A stretch of 64,000 nt of DNA from Chlamydoabsidia padenii (GCA_025330725.1 JAIWND010000016.1:1-64000), one strand, 5' to 3'. Positions 1-10,717 are shown, counted from the stretch's first letter. Translations and numbers: made by a program. Notes: generated by a model from the letters alone, not told the origin.

Positions 1-1
1 T

Positions 2-320
2 ATCAACTTGATCACCAAGGAAGAAGCTGACGATGATGAAGTGGCTAACGTGACTAAGGATGATGCAGACAAGGTAAAGTGGCTCTTCCTGAACATTGAT
101 TATGAAACGACACTAATCTGGGAGGGGTTTTGTGTGTGTGTGGGGGGGTAGTTTATGAATGATATGGAACAAGCCGATGTACCTCAAATATCGTCTAACA
201 ATGATGATGAAATGACAACTGAAGATTTGGTAAGGAATAACAAAAAGAAGAATGATTGATGATACGCCTGTGATTAACTAACTTTGTATAATTGTTGTAT
301 AGCTTCTTATGATGGACTAA
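2..320 (+). CDS. C-terminal end of an unknown acidic protein (partial)
   Basis: Only the last 55 or so residues are present, in three exons: 2-73, 152-229 and 303-320, with introns 74-151 (GTAAAG...TAG) and 230-302 (GTAAGG...TAG). Both junctions keep the frame, and the last exon is only 18 nt before TAA. The visible peptide is rich in Asp and Glu (stretches such as EEADDDEVANV and SSNNDDEMTTEDL) with no domain I recognise. An acidic tail like this is common in nuclear and chaperone-type proteins, but no function can be assigned from it. The gene begins left of the window. Confidence 0.6.
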
Positions 321-1067
321 TTAACGAAGTACGATATATAAATATAGTTAACTTTAGTATGATTACAGTACATAGTCTACTCCTTCTCTATTACTTTATT
401 GATTATTATTAAGCCACTTTAATTCACATATATCTGCTGTCTTCTGTCTTCTGATAATAAAAGGCCCTTTGGAAGGGATGATTATCTCACGCCCCGTTTA
501 ATTTTGATTGGTCAATGCATTGTCCGACCAGGATATTCATGGTGTATTAACTTTCGTCATGATAGTCAAGAGGGTCCCCATGAGCTCAATCAAGGGCCAC
601 TCGTCAATAAAACAACAGATCCTTTTTGTTTGTAAACCTTTCTCTGTGCAACTGATCGGTATAGTTTCCCCATTTAGGTAACCTTCATGCTCGATCGTGT
701 CAAGTACCTATTGATATTTTAAATGCCGACATTGACCATTTACAGGGTGTCCTTCCTACATTGTTTGATTAAATGCATGTATTAGCATAAATGATGGTGT
801 AATTGAGGTTTTTATTGTTTGTATATATAAAGAGGATTTCCATCAAAGACTATTTTAACCAATCATACAACAAAAAGGATAATATGACAAACAAACTAAA
901 TAACAGGAGGATTGGTGGAAGTGATATAGAAGGGAGGGGGGGGGGTTCAAGGGTATGATGCGTTATGGAGTAAAAAATAAAAAAGCAAATGACAAAGTAA
1001 AAATAAATGCAAAATGACAAAAGAAGAGATATAAAGTAAACTAGATCCAACCCATAGAGCGCCACAC
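321..1067. other. intergenic, convergent 3' ends
   Basis: AT-rich gap between two converging genes. It holds AATAAA-like 3'-end sequence (for example near 456) and G-rich runs near 935-950. No conserved ORF, tRNA or promoter element was seen. Confidence 0.5.
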
Positions 1068-1347
1068 CTATTTCGATTTCTTGACCATCGTTGTCGAATC
1101 CAAACCATTGGGTAAACGGAACAAGCCATGTTGAGAGAAGGAAGGAGAGGCGATGGAGAGTGGAGGTGCAGCGGAGGTTGTTATGTTGACAGTCGTTGCA
1201 CGTTTAGGACAATACCTGTATTCCGGGAATGCTTCCTTGTGGGCTTGTTTTTCTTGTTCTGCCATTTGATGCCAAGGTCGTTTTTCGTTTTCGGATAATG
1301 AGGACCAACGCCGAGATGCACGTCTACAATTATAAAAAAATGAGTTA

Positions 1348-1382
<35 letters not shown>

Positions 1383-2528
1383 TTCTTGTCCTCCCTTTGA
1401 CTTACTTTGAGATTTCTTCGGCTCGCAAAGTTGGATCTTGTGTTTTCAATGCTTGACCATAGTGGCAGCGAAACTATACACAAAGTAAAAAAACAACAAC
1501 AAGTGTTAATGATGAGAAGAGTGGGTTTAAAAAGTGACTTACATGAATCCATGCATTTCGAGGACGCTTGATATGAGCATTTTTAGTTAAAAACATGCTT
1601 TGATCCAATTGTTTTTTGTCTTCATCTGATTTGATTCGGTGCCAAGTTGTATCCAAAGGAGTGGAAGATGGAGAAGAAGAAGGAGATGCCGAGGTTGATA
1701 CCGATCCTAAAGATGAGGATGTATGCAAGTTAGCGGCAGAAGCACAAGCAGCAGTGAGAGTGGGTGACGTACATGTTTCTTGACCCTGGAAGGGAGTTGT
1801 TGTTGTTGTTGTTGTTGTTGTTGAATGACATGATTTTCTTTTCTTGTTGGATTGATGAGTAGGAGATGAATTTGGTGTAGATAAATAAGATGATGAAGAT
1901 CGATCCATTGATTGTGAATGAGACCGACGAGGTGGTAAAGGTGAATAAATAGTTGATAATTGATGTGTCAAAGTAGGAGCAGTAGCACGTCTAGTTGTAA
2001 AAGACACCAAAGGAGGAGCCAATTGATGAAATAATTGAGGTCGAATCTTGAAAGTCGAGTTCATCATTTCATTCACTTGAGGTTGTGGTTCCAAGTAAGC
2101 AGGCAAGACACTTTTCTGAGGAGATGCTGGTGAAGGAGGACCATCATCTATAATAGTAAGAAGAATGAGAGTTAATAACATTTATAAAACACGTCCCTTT
2201 AATCATGATTGTAAATATAAATAAAAAAGTAAAGATAAACAAAACAAAATAGAGATAAACAAACAAATAACAACGTCAACGTTAACGTCAATCGTCATCA
2301 AATGAGTGTAATAAAAAAAAAAAAAAAAAGGAACTTACCTAAAGGAAGATGACGTCCATAACTTGATAATGCAGGAATTGGTGGTAGATCAATGGACGAT
2401 GCAGATGATGGTGGTGTTGGTACAGTAGATGATGGGTAATAATGAGAATCGATCATCAATAAAGAGGGCGTATTGACAGGGTTGATCATTGTTGCCGGTG
2501 ATGCCATGGCCGTATTTGTGTGATACAT
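1068..2528 (-). CDS. HMG-box (MATA-type) transcription factor
   Basis: Predicted 372-aa DNA-binding regulator. Four exons on the minus strand: 2528-2339, 2147-1543, 1473-1406 and 1323-1068; all phases agree. The start is the first ATG of the 5' exon, giving MYHTNTAMASPATM. Residues 1-250 are Ser/Pro/Thr-rich low complexity with a Thr run. From about residue 255 a single HMG box spans three exons: it opens IKRPRNAWIHFRCHYGQAL, continues through an ISKRASRRWSSLSENEK core and ends near EAFPEYRYCPKR. The R-P-x-N-A-[WF]-I opening is typical of the MATA/Ste11/MAT1-2 branch. The region downstream of the box is short and Ser-rich. Zygomycete sex genes sexP and sexM are HMG proteins flanked by a triose-phosphate transporter and an RNA helicase; neither is here, so this is probably a paralogous Ste11-like regulator rather than the sex locus. 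Confidence 0.85.
1349..1379. repeat. A31 homopolymer (T-run on the gene strand)
   Basis: About 31 consecutive A on the plus strand, inside the last intron of the minus-strand HMG gene, so the pre-mRNA carries a long U tract upstream of the 3' splice site. Confidence 0.95.
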
Positions 2529-3505
2529 TTCTTTTTCTTTTTTAGAAATGATACGTATAAATTGTTATATAAAATAAAAGAGATAGATATAAAATTGAAT
2601 GTTATATGATAAAAGTAAATGATATAAATGAATATATACAATAGAATGCTATTCAATGACAAAACGATGATGAGTTTAGACAAAGAAATAAAAAGAGGGG
2701 GGAAATGGATTGAACCAAAGTTCGTTAATAAAGAAGAAGGAGGGAGAAAGAGAATAAAGAGAGAGGAATGGAAGAAGAAGTCTTTTTTTCCCTATTGGTT
2801 GTTGTAATATTGATATGTAAAAAAAAAAAAAAAAAAAAAAAGTAAAAAAAAAGTGAAAGAGAAGTAAAAAAGAGAGATTGCAAAAAAAAGGCACGCTAAA
2901 AAAGAATCACAATGGACTGGGTCCGATCGGGATTTGAAAATTCAAAAAGAGTGCTATTAAAGTATTAAACATCAATCCAAAGGTTCCACCCGCTGGTATT
3001 GAAAAGAACTGATGCTGTGTAATTGTTCATTTGAGTTGTTTTTTTCTCTCTCTCTTCTTTGTACACCTACCAATTAAGCTGATTATTCGACATCAAAGCC
3101 TGTGCAACATCCACATGAAAGATAATGAATGAAAACAATGAAAAAGTGATATGGTAATCTAGTTTTACCCGAATAGAAGAGAGTACATGAAATAAAAGAA
3201 ACATGGTTGAGCCTCCGAATGAAAATTGGTTGACACAAAGGTGATCCCCCTTTTCTTCTCCTGTAAACAGGAACAGATGTGTCAAATAAAATCAAGAGCC
3301 CCCTGACTATCTTTTTACTTCATTTTAGCTCGACAAAGAACTCTTTATCATTCACTCTTTTTGTTTACTTGCCTATTCCAAGGTGTGATCTATAATGTCA
3401 TTGTGATTGGTAAGCCAATAGGAAGTCTTCCTTTATTCCTGTGTAACTTGATTTGCACCCCAGAGGACCGTGGCAAAGTTCACATTCCGACAGTTGCCTC
3501 CATTC

Positions 3506-3540
<35 letters not shown>

Positions 3541-3603
3541 TCGCCACCTTTTTTTTCCTTTCTTCCTTTTTTCTCCTTAACTTTTTCTTCTCCACCATTA
3601 ATT
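2529..3603. other. divergent promoter region, HMG gene / HEM4
   Basis: Shared upstream region of two divergent genes. It contains one exact CGG-N2-TTTGAA element (2928-2938) and A- and T-runs (2819-2840, 3507-3539). Short ORFs around 3067-3295 have splice-like edges but no conserved protein, so I do not call a gene. Confidence 0.5.
2928..2938 (+). promoter_or_regulatory. CGG-N2-TTTGAA element
   Basis: Exact copy (CGGGATTTGAA) about 390 bp upstream of the HMG-box start codon and in reverse orientation relative to that gene. One of 17 exact copies in the window. Confidence 0.6.
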
Positions 3604-4359
3604 ATGCGGGTATGGTTTTTTAAAGCGCATAGTGACGATTACCAACACCAGACCGAACAACAAGGCTATGAACCTCACTTTATTCCCGTCCTCGACCAGC
3701 AATATACCACCGAAGAATTAACACAACTATTACAACAAGGACCAACATCAATATCAGGCATCATAATCACTTCCCAGCGATCAGTCACCACTTTGTCTCA
3801 AGCGGCACCACAACTCGATGAACAGCAATGTCAGGCATGGCAAGGCCTACCTCTTTACATTGTAGGCGACACCACCACAAGGAAACTACGAGCAGGATTG
3901 GAAGGACAATTGTTTTTTTTACCACATGAACCATCACCTCCCATGGTCACCACAGATCATGCTGCAGCACTTGCCGACCATCTTGTTCAACAACCACCAA
4001 CCCATCTCTTGTTTTTAGCCGGTGATAAACGAAGAAATGAATTGCCGAATCGACTAGTGCAAGGTGGTTATCGATTGACGGAAATTCAAACTTACCAAAC
4101 ATGTCGACACCCTGATTTGCCTCGTCGACTGTCTGCATTACAACAACAAGAGCAGGATTGGTCGGTATTTTTTAGTCCTTCCGGTGTGGATTACTTTCTC
4201 TCCCTCCAACCGACTTGTAGATCCAAGATCGCTGCTATTGGAAACACCACCGCCTCACATCTTCAACAACTAGGTTATCATGTCCATGCTATTGCCTCTA
4301 AACCCGATATCACTCATTTGCTGAACGCCATGGTGGATTATGATCAGAATGTAAATTAG
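3604..4359 (+). CDS. HEM4: uroporphyrinogen-III synthase
   Basis: Cytosolic heme-pathway enzyme that closes hydroxymethylbilane into uroporphyrinogen III with inversion of ring D. Single exon, 251 aa, close to the usual 250-270 for the family. I start at the ATG of MRVWFFKAHSDDY because the open frame upstream is a T-run that would encode a poly-Phe stretch unlike any HemD. Recognisable family features are the first-lobe segment SGIIITSQRSVTTL (the 'I-fTS' block), LPLYIVGDTTTRKLR, the hinge-crossing LLFLAGDKRRNELPNRL and the last-lobe block WSVFFSPSGVDYFL followed by KIAAIGNTTASHLQQLG. Sequence is poorly conserved in this family, but the order and spacing of these blocks is convincing. No other heme gene lies nearby. 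Confidence 0.88.
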   Translation: MRVWFFKAHSDDYQHQTEQQGYEPHFIPVLDQQYTTEELTQLLQQGPTSISGIIITSQRSVTTLSQAAPQLDEQQCQAWQGLPLYIVGDTTTRKLRAGLEGQLFFLPHEPSPPMVTTDHAAALADHLVQQPPTHLLFLAGDKRRNELPNRLVQGGYRLTEIQTYQTCRHPDLPRRLSALQQQEQDWSVFFSPSGVDYFLSLQPTCRSKIAAIGNTTASHLQQLGYHVHAIASKPDITHLLNAMVDYDQNVN

Positions 4360-4388
4360 CTATAGTAGTATAGTATCCCCCTAATCCC

Positions 4389-4412
4389 TATATATATATA
4401 TATATATATATA
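4389..4412. repeat. (TA)n microsatellite
   Basis: About 12 TA units just downstream of the HEM4 stop codon, in the probable 3' UTR. Confidence 0.9.
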
Positions 4413-4611
4413 ATAAAGTAAATCATTACCCATTATGTCTTTAGTCTTTTAATAGACGGATAAACATGTTTGATTATAAAAAAGTGCATGAATATAAAAC
4501 CCATATATAGATATTTGACAACTGTGATCAGGATCCAGTTTTTGTTTTATTTTATTTTTTTTAAAAAAAAGTATTTGCATAAAAAAGATTATTAACTAAA
4601 AGATCTAACTA

Positions 4612-5759
4612 TTACATACCAGCCGAAGGAGCTTCATTGACGACCAAACGGAAGATATCCGGACGAGAGTAATGACCAATGGGATCCAAATCCAGTTTAC
4701 CTTGAATGATTTCATCCATATTCAAATCAGCCACCAGTAAATCTTCTTTATCACGGAGGGGACCTGCCAAGATTTTACCCAAAGGAGACACAATGACACT
4801 ACCACCTAAAGAACGCAACGCTTTCGGATCACCTCCGTCCAAATCACTACCGGCATGACCTTCTGGGTAATCTTCTTGACGAGTGAATTGACAGGCCGAG
4901 AGGACAAAACAACGACCTTCCATCGCCACATGTTGGATAGTAGATTGCCAGGTATCACGATGATCCACAGTAGGGGTGCAGTATAATTGGACACCTTGGT
5001 TGTACATATGATTACGGAGTAAAGGCATATAGGTTTCCCAACAAATCGAGCCACCAATACGATATCCATCCCGATTTTTCACCACTGGCATGGTGGATCC
5101 ATCACCAAATCCCCAACAAAGTCGTTCGGACGCCGTAGGCATGACTATTGATAAAAAGAAGGGGAAAAAAAAAATCAGTTTGACTGTTATAGACCCATGT
5201 ATTTTTTTTTTTTTACCTTTTCGATGTTTGCCCACATAACCTTGATCAGGGTCAATGTATATCATACTACAGTATAAGGTACCTAATAAAGATATCAAAG
5301 TCCGTCAGTTTCTATATATTTTTTTCTTCTTCTTTTTGGTCATTCAGTCTCTTACCAGTTAATTCTTCACGTTCAATCACACCTGTAACAATAAAGATAT
5401 CATTGGCCTTGGCGATGGCGGCAATACGATCCGTCACAGGCCCAGGGACCAAGATGGCACCTTTATGATACTTGGCAAACTCCTCCCGGCCTTCCGGAGT
5501 TCGAGCACCAATAACACAACCAAACGAAGAGTTCTTGGGATAACCACCAATAAAAGCTTCACTATGTTAAAAAAAAAAAAAGGTTAAACAGTTTTTGGGT
5601 AAAGAGGGTGAGAGGATTATATACTTACGGGAAAACAATCATTCGAACTTGAGAATGATAAGCACTGTTAGCATAATTTTCAAGCTTTATCAAGGTTTCT
5701 TCCAAGTCAAACTTGGGAGTACCCACTTGAGCAACTGCAACACGGAATACCGAAGTCAT
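4612..5759 (-). CDS. nitrilase (aliphatic nitrilase family)
   Basis: Predicted 311-aa hydrolase converting organic nitriles to the acid plus ammonia. Four exons: 5759-5629, 5561-5356, 5282-5217 and 5144-4612, all phases consistent. The catalytic triad is complete: Glu at about residue 45 in [10 protein letters not shown], Lys134 in GKHRK, Cys169 in [11 protein letters not shown]. The sequences [16 protein letters not shown] after the Lys, and [19 protein letters not shown] after the Cys, are typical of true nitrilases rather than amidases or Nit2/omega-amidase relatives. The protein has no secretion or mitochondrial signal, so it is probably cytosolic. Substrate cannot be told from sequence; indole-acetonitrile, cyanide or aliphatic nitriles are all handled by this subfamily. 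A degenerate relative of the common promoter element lies near 5844-5855. Confidence 0.92.
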
Positions 5760-6004
5760 TACTTTTTTTGTTAAAAAAAAAAAGAGAGAGAAAGAAGTAA
5801 AAGGAAAAAAGATTGTACATGGCTGTCATAATGTATCAATTTATTTAAATCGGCGCTTCCATCCCCGTGCATCTACACCTATCAAAAACTAAAAGAAGGA
5901 TAAAGTTGGGTTTTATTTATTTGGATATGAGAATACTAAATGACTATAAACATGAAGAAGGGGTGTGTGGAGACTAGTTTACTAATGTGATAAAGAAGAG
6001 GAGG

Positions 6005-7645
6005 CTACTTGGTCCTTTGCATGGCGTTGGATTGTTGTTGTGCAAAGAGTTGAGCAATACCATTAATGAGAGTAGGATTAATGATATTCTGAGCTTGACA
6101 AAACGTACGAGCCAAAATGGTAGGGTCATCCAATTTCCGAATCTCTACCGGGACCTTTGTACCATTTTCCAAATCCAGGTGAATTCGCACCACCACCGAG
6201 TTATGTGAAGGAGGGGGAGCGGCGATTCGAGTAGGTGTTTCCATAAATGCTGGTCGACTGACACCATCCTTTCGATAGTAGTTCTTGGGTAAAGGTGGAC
6301 CGGTTTCTTGATCTGAATACCTCGTTTTACAAGGATCAGAGAACCTACCTGATTTGAGAGCACTGGTTTGTTCATCCAAGAATTGCATTGGTGTTGTATT
6401 GTTAAAAGTTGACCATTGACTCTTGCTTGATCCCCATCCATCATTGTTGTTTACTTGTTGTTGAGGTGGTGTAGTAGATATATTGTTGTTGTTGTTGTTG
6501 CCCATAAAGTTACAATTCGCCCATTTGCTGTTGTTTGATCCCCATCCATCATTGGTTTGTTGTTGTTGGAGAGGAGGTGTTGGTAATTGAGGAGGAGAAC
6601 CCCACCCACCTTTACTTTGTTGTTGAAGAGGAGGTGTTGGTAATTGTGAAGAAGAGCCCCATCCGCCATTGTTTTGTTGCTGTTGTTGAGGAAGTGATGA
6701 TATTTGTAGAGTAGATAATCGTCCTGCTGTGTCATTATAATTTGCTGTTATTTCATCCCATCCTGATACCCAATCCAAATCATTTGCTGTAGTCTTTCTT
6801 GTTCCATTGTCATGTTTGGATCCCCATTGCTGAGAAGAGAGTGATGATGATGAAGTAGGTTGCTTTGCATATGAGAATCCTGGAGGTGGTGGAGGTGATG
6901 GTTTTCCTGTACTTAATGGGTATCGTCGTTGGGGGATATTTTTAAATCCAGGAGGTGGCATCATTGTTGGTTTTGAAGGTGAGGATGATTTCTTGTTACT
7001 GTCAAATCCAAATGATGAAGAATCTGATTTGACAAGACTATTGGACCAAGATGCAGATGCGCCGTCAGTATTAGATGGTGATGATGATGATGATGATGAT
7101 GATGGTTGGTGTTGTTGTTGCTGCTGCTCTTGTTGTTTTTCCCAGAATGGCGTTTCCACCAAAGTAGCACCCCAACCAGAATTGTTAGTGGTAGGTGGAG
7201 GGCGACGGATGGTGGATAGAGGTGGTGGTGCTTGTGCTTGTTTATTAACCGGCTTTGTATGACTGAAGGTGGTGGCTTTCTTTGTTGTTGTTGTCGAGGA
7301 GAAGGTTGTTGGTTTAGGTTTATTTGGTTGGCGTTTCCCCTTTTTGTTGTTCCCACTGGACCGTCCCTTGCGTGTCGTTTTATCATTGTCACCTTTCGGT
7401 AAAGGCCCACCTTTCAATCGATGCTTCAAAATGTCTTCTTCGTCTATCGGTTTATAGTTTTTGCCTTGTCTGTGTAATCCACCACTACCCTTTAAGCCTT
7501 CTGATACTTTTGCATTAGCCCCAAGCAGTTCTGACCAACCTTTTGCACCAGTCAGATCTTGAGATGTTGATTCTTGTTGACTTTGGTCACCCCAGGCACA
7601 AAGACTTATAGGAGCATAGTCATCATCGCTATAGTCACTTTCCAT
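6005..7645 (-). CDS. GW/WG-repeat, Q/N-rich low-complexity protein
   Basis: Single-exon 546-aa protein I cannot name. It is mostly disordered: Ser, Gln, Asn and Pro runs, a basic K/R stretch around residues 85-110, and a Q-rich centre. Tryptophan next to glycine recurs through the chain: CAWGDQ, KGWSEL, NSGWGATL, QWGSK, SGWDEI, GGWGSSS, GGWGSPP, DGWGSNN and DGWGSSK. Three of these sit in a local repeat with the spacer QLPTPPLQQQ. Spaced GW/WG dipeptides in a disordered chain are the hallmark of Argonaute-binding 'AGO hook' proteins (GW182, Tas3, NRPE1 tail). A compact, probably folded C-terminus follows (about residues 480-546, VVVRIHLDLENGTKVPVEIRK onward to FAQQQSNAMQ). What I infer is a possible RNA-silencing or RNP scaffold; a simple low-complexity RNA-binding protein is the alternative. 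Confidence 0.6.
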   Translation of the reverse strand: MESDYSDDDYAPISLCAWGDQSQQESTSQDLTGAKGWSELLGANAKVSEGLKGSGGLHRQGKNYKPIDEEDILKHRLKGGPLPKGDNDKTTRKGRSSGNNKKGKRQPNKPKPTTFSSTTTTKKATTFSHTKPVNKQAQAPPPLSTIRRPPPTTNNSGWGATLVETPFWEKQQEQQQQQHQPSSSSSSSSPSNTDGASASWSNSLVKSDSSSFGFDSNKKSSSPSKPTMMPPPGFKNIPQRRYPLSTGKPSPPPPPGFSYAKQPTSSSSLSSQQWGSKHDNGTRKTTANDLDWVSGWDEITANYNDTAGRLSTLQISSLPQQQQQNNGGWGSSSQLPTPPLQQQSKGGWGSPPQLPTPPLQQQQTNDGWGSNNSKWANCNFMGNNNNNNISTTPPQQQVNNNDGWGSSKSQWSTFNNTTPMQFLDEQTSALKSGRFSDPCKTRYSDQETGPPLPKNYYRKDGVSRPAFMETPTRIAAPPPSHNSVVVRIHLDLENGTKVPVEIRKLDDPTILARTFCQAQNIINPTLINGIAQLFAQQQSNAMQRTK

Positions 7646-7766
7646 ATGTCGAGACAGGATTATAAAAAAAGGGGGGTTCGATTAGAAAAAGTAAAGAGGA
7701 AAGAGAAGAAAAGAAAGAAAGAAAAAAATAAAATACAAAAAGGTAGGTCTTGAAATCGCCCGGAAT

Positions 7767-7777
7767 CGGGATTTGAA
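7767..7777 (+). promoter_or_regulatory. CGG-N2-TTTGAA element
   Basis: Exact copy about 120 bp upstream of the GW-repeat gene start, reverse orientation relative to that gene. Confidence 0.65.
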
Positions 7778-7944
7778 ATATAACATCCACCCTCACTTGA
7801 ATCACTATATCATGACACTTGAAAGAGTATACCCGATTTTATCATCACTATTACTGAAACCAGGTCAAGTATTAACTGCATCAACACATGTGTTTATACA
7901 ATGAGGATGATGGGTGAAACCAATTACGATTCAAAACAAAATGG

Positions 7945-7955
7945 CGGGATTTGAA
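7945..7955 (+). promoter_or_regulatory. CGG-N2-TTTGAA element
   Basis: Exact copy about 90 bp upstream of the RPS23 start codon, same orientation as the gene. Confidence 0.65.
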
Positions 7956-8043
7956 TGTTTGAAGGGGAAGGTGGAGATTCAAAAACCAAAGTGAATCTCA
8001 CATTACCTTGCACCTTCCTTTTTAAACTTTCTCAAATAACAAT

Positions 8044-8751
8044 ATGGGTATGTAGAACTGACGATAATCAGGGATAAACAAACGAATCAATATTAAGGAA
8101 AACGATAAATATAGCGATGGAATAGATGGATGCATGAATGGATGGATGGATAACAGATGGGAACATTTTACTCACCACTTTTTTTTTTCTTTTTTTCTCA
8201 TCGTCTTCATTATTCATTTAGGTCAACCTAGCGGTTTGAATGCTGCCCGTAAGCTTCGCAACACTCGTCGTGAACAACGATGGGCCGACAAGCAATATAA
8301 GAAGCGTGCCTTGGGTACTGCTTTCCGCTCCAACCCCTTTGGTGGTGCTTCTCACGCTAAGGGCATTGTCCTCGAAAAGATGTAAGTACAAGGGAAACAA
8401 CAACAACAACAACAACAACAAAAATGAGTATAACGGGGATAACTAATCATTCGTCCTTTTTTTTTTTTTTGTGTATGATGTAGTGGTGTTGAAGCCAAAC
8501 AACCTAACTCTGCCATTCGTAAGTGTGTCCGTGTCCAATTGATCAAGAACGGTAAGAAGGTCACTGCTTTCGTGCCCAACGATGGTTGTTTGAACTATGT
8601 TGACGAAAACGACGAAGTCTTGATTGCTGGTTTCGGTCGTAAGGGTCGCGCTATTGGTGATATTCCTGGTGTCCGCTTCAAGGTCGTCAAGGTCGCTGGT
8701 GTTGCTCTTATTGCCCTCTACAAGGAAAAGAAGGAAAAGCCTAGATCTTAG
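8044..8751 (+). CDS. RPS23: 40S ribosomal protein S23 (uS12)
   Basis: Decoding-centre protein of the small ribosomal subunit; 143 aa, the same length as the S. pombe protein. Three exons: 8044-8047, 8222-8381 and 8484-8751. The first exon is only ATGG, so the start codon and the first base of codon 2 are followed at once by an intron, a common layout for fungal ribosomal genes. The protein begins [14 protein letters not shown] and carries the nearly invariant blocks [57 protein letters not shown] and the C-terminal EKKEKPRS. The PNSA loop includes the conserved proline that is hydroxylated in other eukaryotes. Intron 2 has a CAA-type triplet run. Confidence 0.97.
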
Positions 8752-9144
8752 ATTATAGTCATATACATCTTCCACCCTCTTTTGTTTATGTTTGAATAAA
8801 AAATGTTGTCTTTCTGTGATGATTGGGTTTGTTAGTCTTACTGCAGTTATCAATTCGGCATATTAAAAAGGCTGTCGGGATTATAAATCCCTCAGGGTCC
8901 AAGGGTGCTAGTTACATCTCATTATGCAGATGGTCGTGTACCTGGTTAAGAATCATGTCTAATCAATAAAAATACCAATCATTAAAAAGTGTGTGTATCC
9001 TATACACATAAGTATTAACCAAATGTCTATCACACCCTTTTCTAATTCTACTCTACCCCAACATAGCCAAGTTATATGTAAACAATATAGTTAAAAGAAT
9101 CATTTATTATAAAAAGTAATAGATAAGACTACATATAGAGCTAT
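8752..9144. other. intergenic, convergent 3' ends
   Basis: Between the converging RPS23 and RPN10 genes; AATAAA at 8795-8800 fits an RPS23 3' end. The rest shows nothing I can support. Confidence 0.5.
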
Positions 9145-10535
9145 TTATTTACTATCATCATCATTTTTCTTGTTCTTGTCCTTCATATCATCCAGGGCCT
9201 TTTGAATCCGGGCATCGTTTGCATCCACACCAGGTAAAGATCCAAGCACTGCTGACATCATGTCTTGATCCCCATTATTATCATTCATGGACATTTCCAG
9301 AGCACGTTGTAGTTCGGCGTCTTCATCCATATCAACATCTTCGTCCTAATGTAAAACAAGGTGATTGGTCGGTTCATCCCTGCCTAGTTTATTATTATAT
9401 ATAATTTTTTTTACCTCCACTTGTGCGTCACCCATAGACATGGCCAATGCAGCTTGTAATTCAGCATCTTCATGACTAATATCATCATTCTGTTGTGATG
9501 AATCGACCACCATGGTATCATTTGGCGCAGATGTGTTTGATGATTCCCCTTTTCCTACTGAAGCTTCTTGTCGAGCCTTTTCTTCTTCGAGTGAGATACG
9601 TAAAGCCTACATAATTATAACCCAACAATCAGTAACCACTTTTCCATCCGTTATCACCTGTTTTTTTATTTTATTTTACCAAAGCCAGTTCAGGATCAAG
9701 GTTGGGATCAATACCGAATTCAAAGTCACCACCACCAGAGGAGAAGTTTCCAGAAGCACCATCTTCGCCAGCAATGATTGGAGTAGACATCAACATATCA
9801 CTCAAGAGGTGAGGACCAGGAGGAATAGAGACCAGATGACTACATGAGAAGCCCCCCCCAAAAAAAAGTGATTAGACATCGATGAGTTGTTGTTCCACCA
9901 CTTTTTTTACCTGTTATCACTGTTGTTCACATTGGTGATAAATGCTTCCAGTTTGACAGTATTTTCAGCTTCTTCGCCAAAGTTAATGATATCAATCGCC
10001 ACATTGTTCTTTTTCAGTTTCTTTGCTAGTCGTACCAAAGTCCTTTCGTCACAGTCCAAAGGGCTTGCCACAAACACAATAATCCGTTGTCGTTGATTTC
10101 TGTTTTGTCGATGTCTTAAGGCAAGCTAACAATAAATATCATTAACACTTGTCATTCTCCCCCCCCTCCATCATATATATATTATTACCTGGGCAATTTG
10201 AATACTGGTCAAAAAGTCACTTTTACCGTTGGCCTTGATACTGTGTAAAGCAGACAAAATCTTGCCTATATCCGAAGTTAATGTCACCAGTACTTCAGGA
10301 CTTTTACCCGCCGCCGTCATTAGACCCACCGTGTTTTCAGGGTTGGATTGCGTTTTACGATTAAAAACAAGATTCACCGCTTCGTTTTGAGCTACCAGTC
10401 GAGTTGGAGTATAGTCACCATTACGCATCCATTCCGAGTTATCCACCCTAAATATATAAAAATAAAGAATGAGTTCTTGACAATCGTGTTATTTCCCCCT
10501 AGGACTTACACAATCATTGAAGCTTCCATGACCAT
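9145..10535 (-). CDS. RPN10: 26S proteasome ubiquitin receptor RPN10
   Basis: Regulatory-particle subunit that binds polyubiquitin chains; 350 aa. Six exons: 10535-10510, 10447-10189, 10125-9911, 9839-9680, 9606-9415 and 9345-9145. The first 190 residues are the VWA domain ([20 protein letters not shown] at the start, later [20 protein letters not shown] and [15 protein letters not shown]). Three ubiquitin-interacting motifs follow: one in [16 protein letters not shown], one in [17 protein letters not shown] and one in [16 protein letters not shown]. Yeast has one such motif and human two, so three is at the high end. The C-terminus is Lys/Asp-rich. An exact CGG-N2-TTTGAA copy lies about 185 bp upstream. 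Confidence 0.96.
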
Positions 10536-10717
10536 GGTTATAAGTATGTGTTGAGAGTATAATAAGTGAAGAAGAAGAGTATATAATGTCGGATATACAA
10601 AGGACGATCTTTTTTTTTTGTGAATGAAAGAAGAAAGAAAAAGATGCGCGCCCCCCACCAGGGAAAAAAATGTCCATGACGTTCATTTTTTAGTCTCCCT
10701 GCGAAAAAATTGGCTGA

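Larger units (their letters stand above)
7646..8043. other. divergent promoter region, GW protein / RPS23
   Basis: 398-bp head-to-head promoter with two exact CGG-N2-TTTGAA elements, one near each start codon. Confidence 0.6.

Noticed and set aside
3067..3295. Minus-strand ORFs upstream of HEM4 with splice-like edges
   Set aside because: Joining the plausible exons gives an immediate stop (CGG-CTT-TGA), and the peptide has no conserved character.
3361..3603. Upstream extension of the HEM4 reading frame
   Set aside because: It would add a poly-Phe stretch encoded by a T33 run and has no counterpart in HemD proteins; the ATG at 3604 gives the family N-terminus.
7081..7262. Plus-strand ORF with Asp and Cys runs opposite the GW protein
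   Set aside because: It is the complement of His/Gln codon repeats in the real minus-strand gene.
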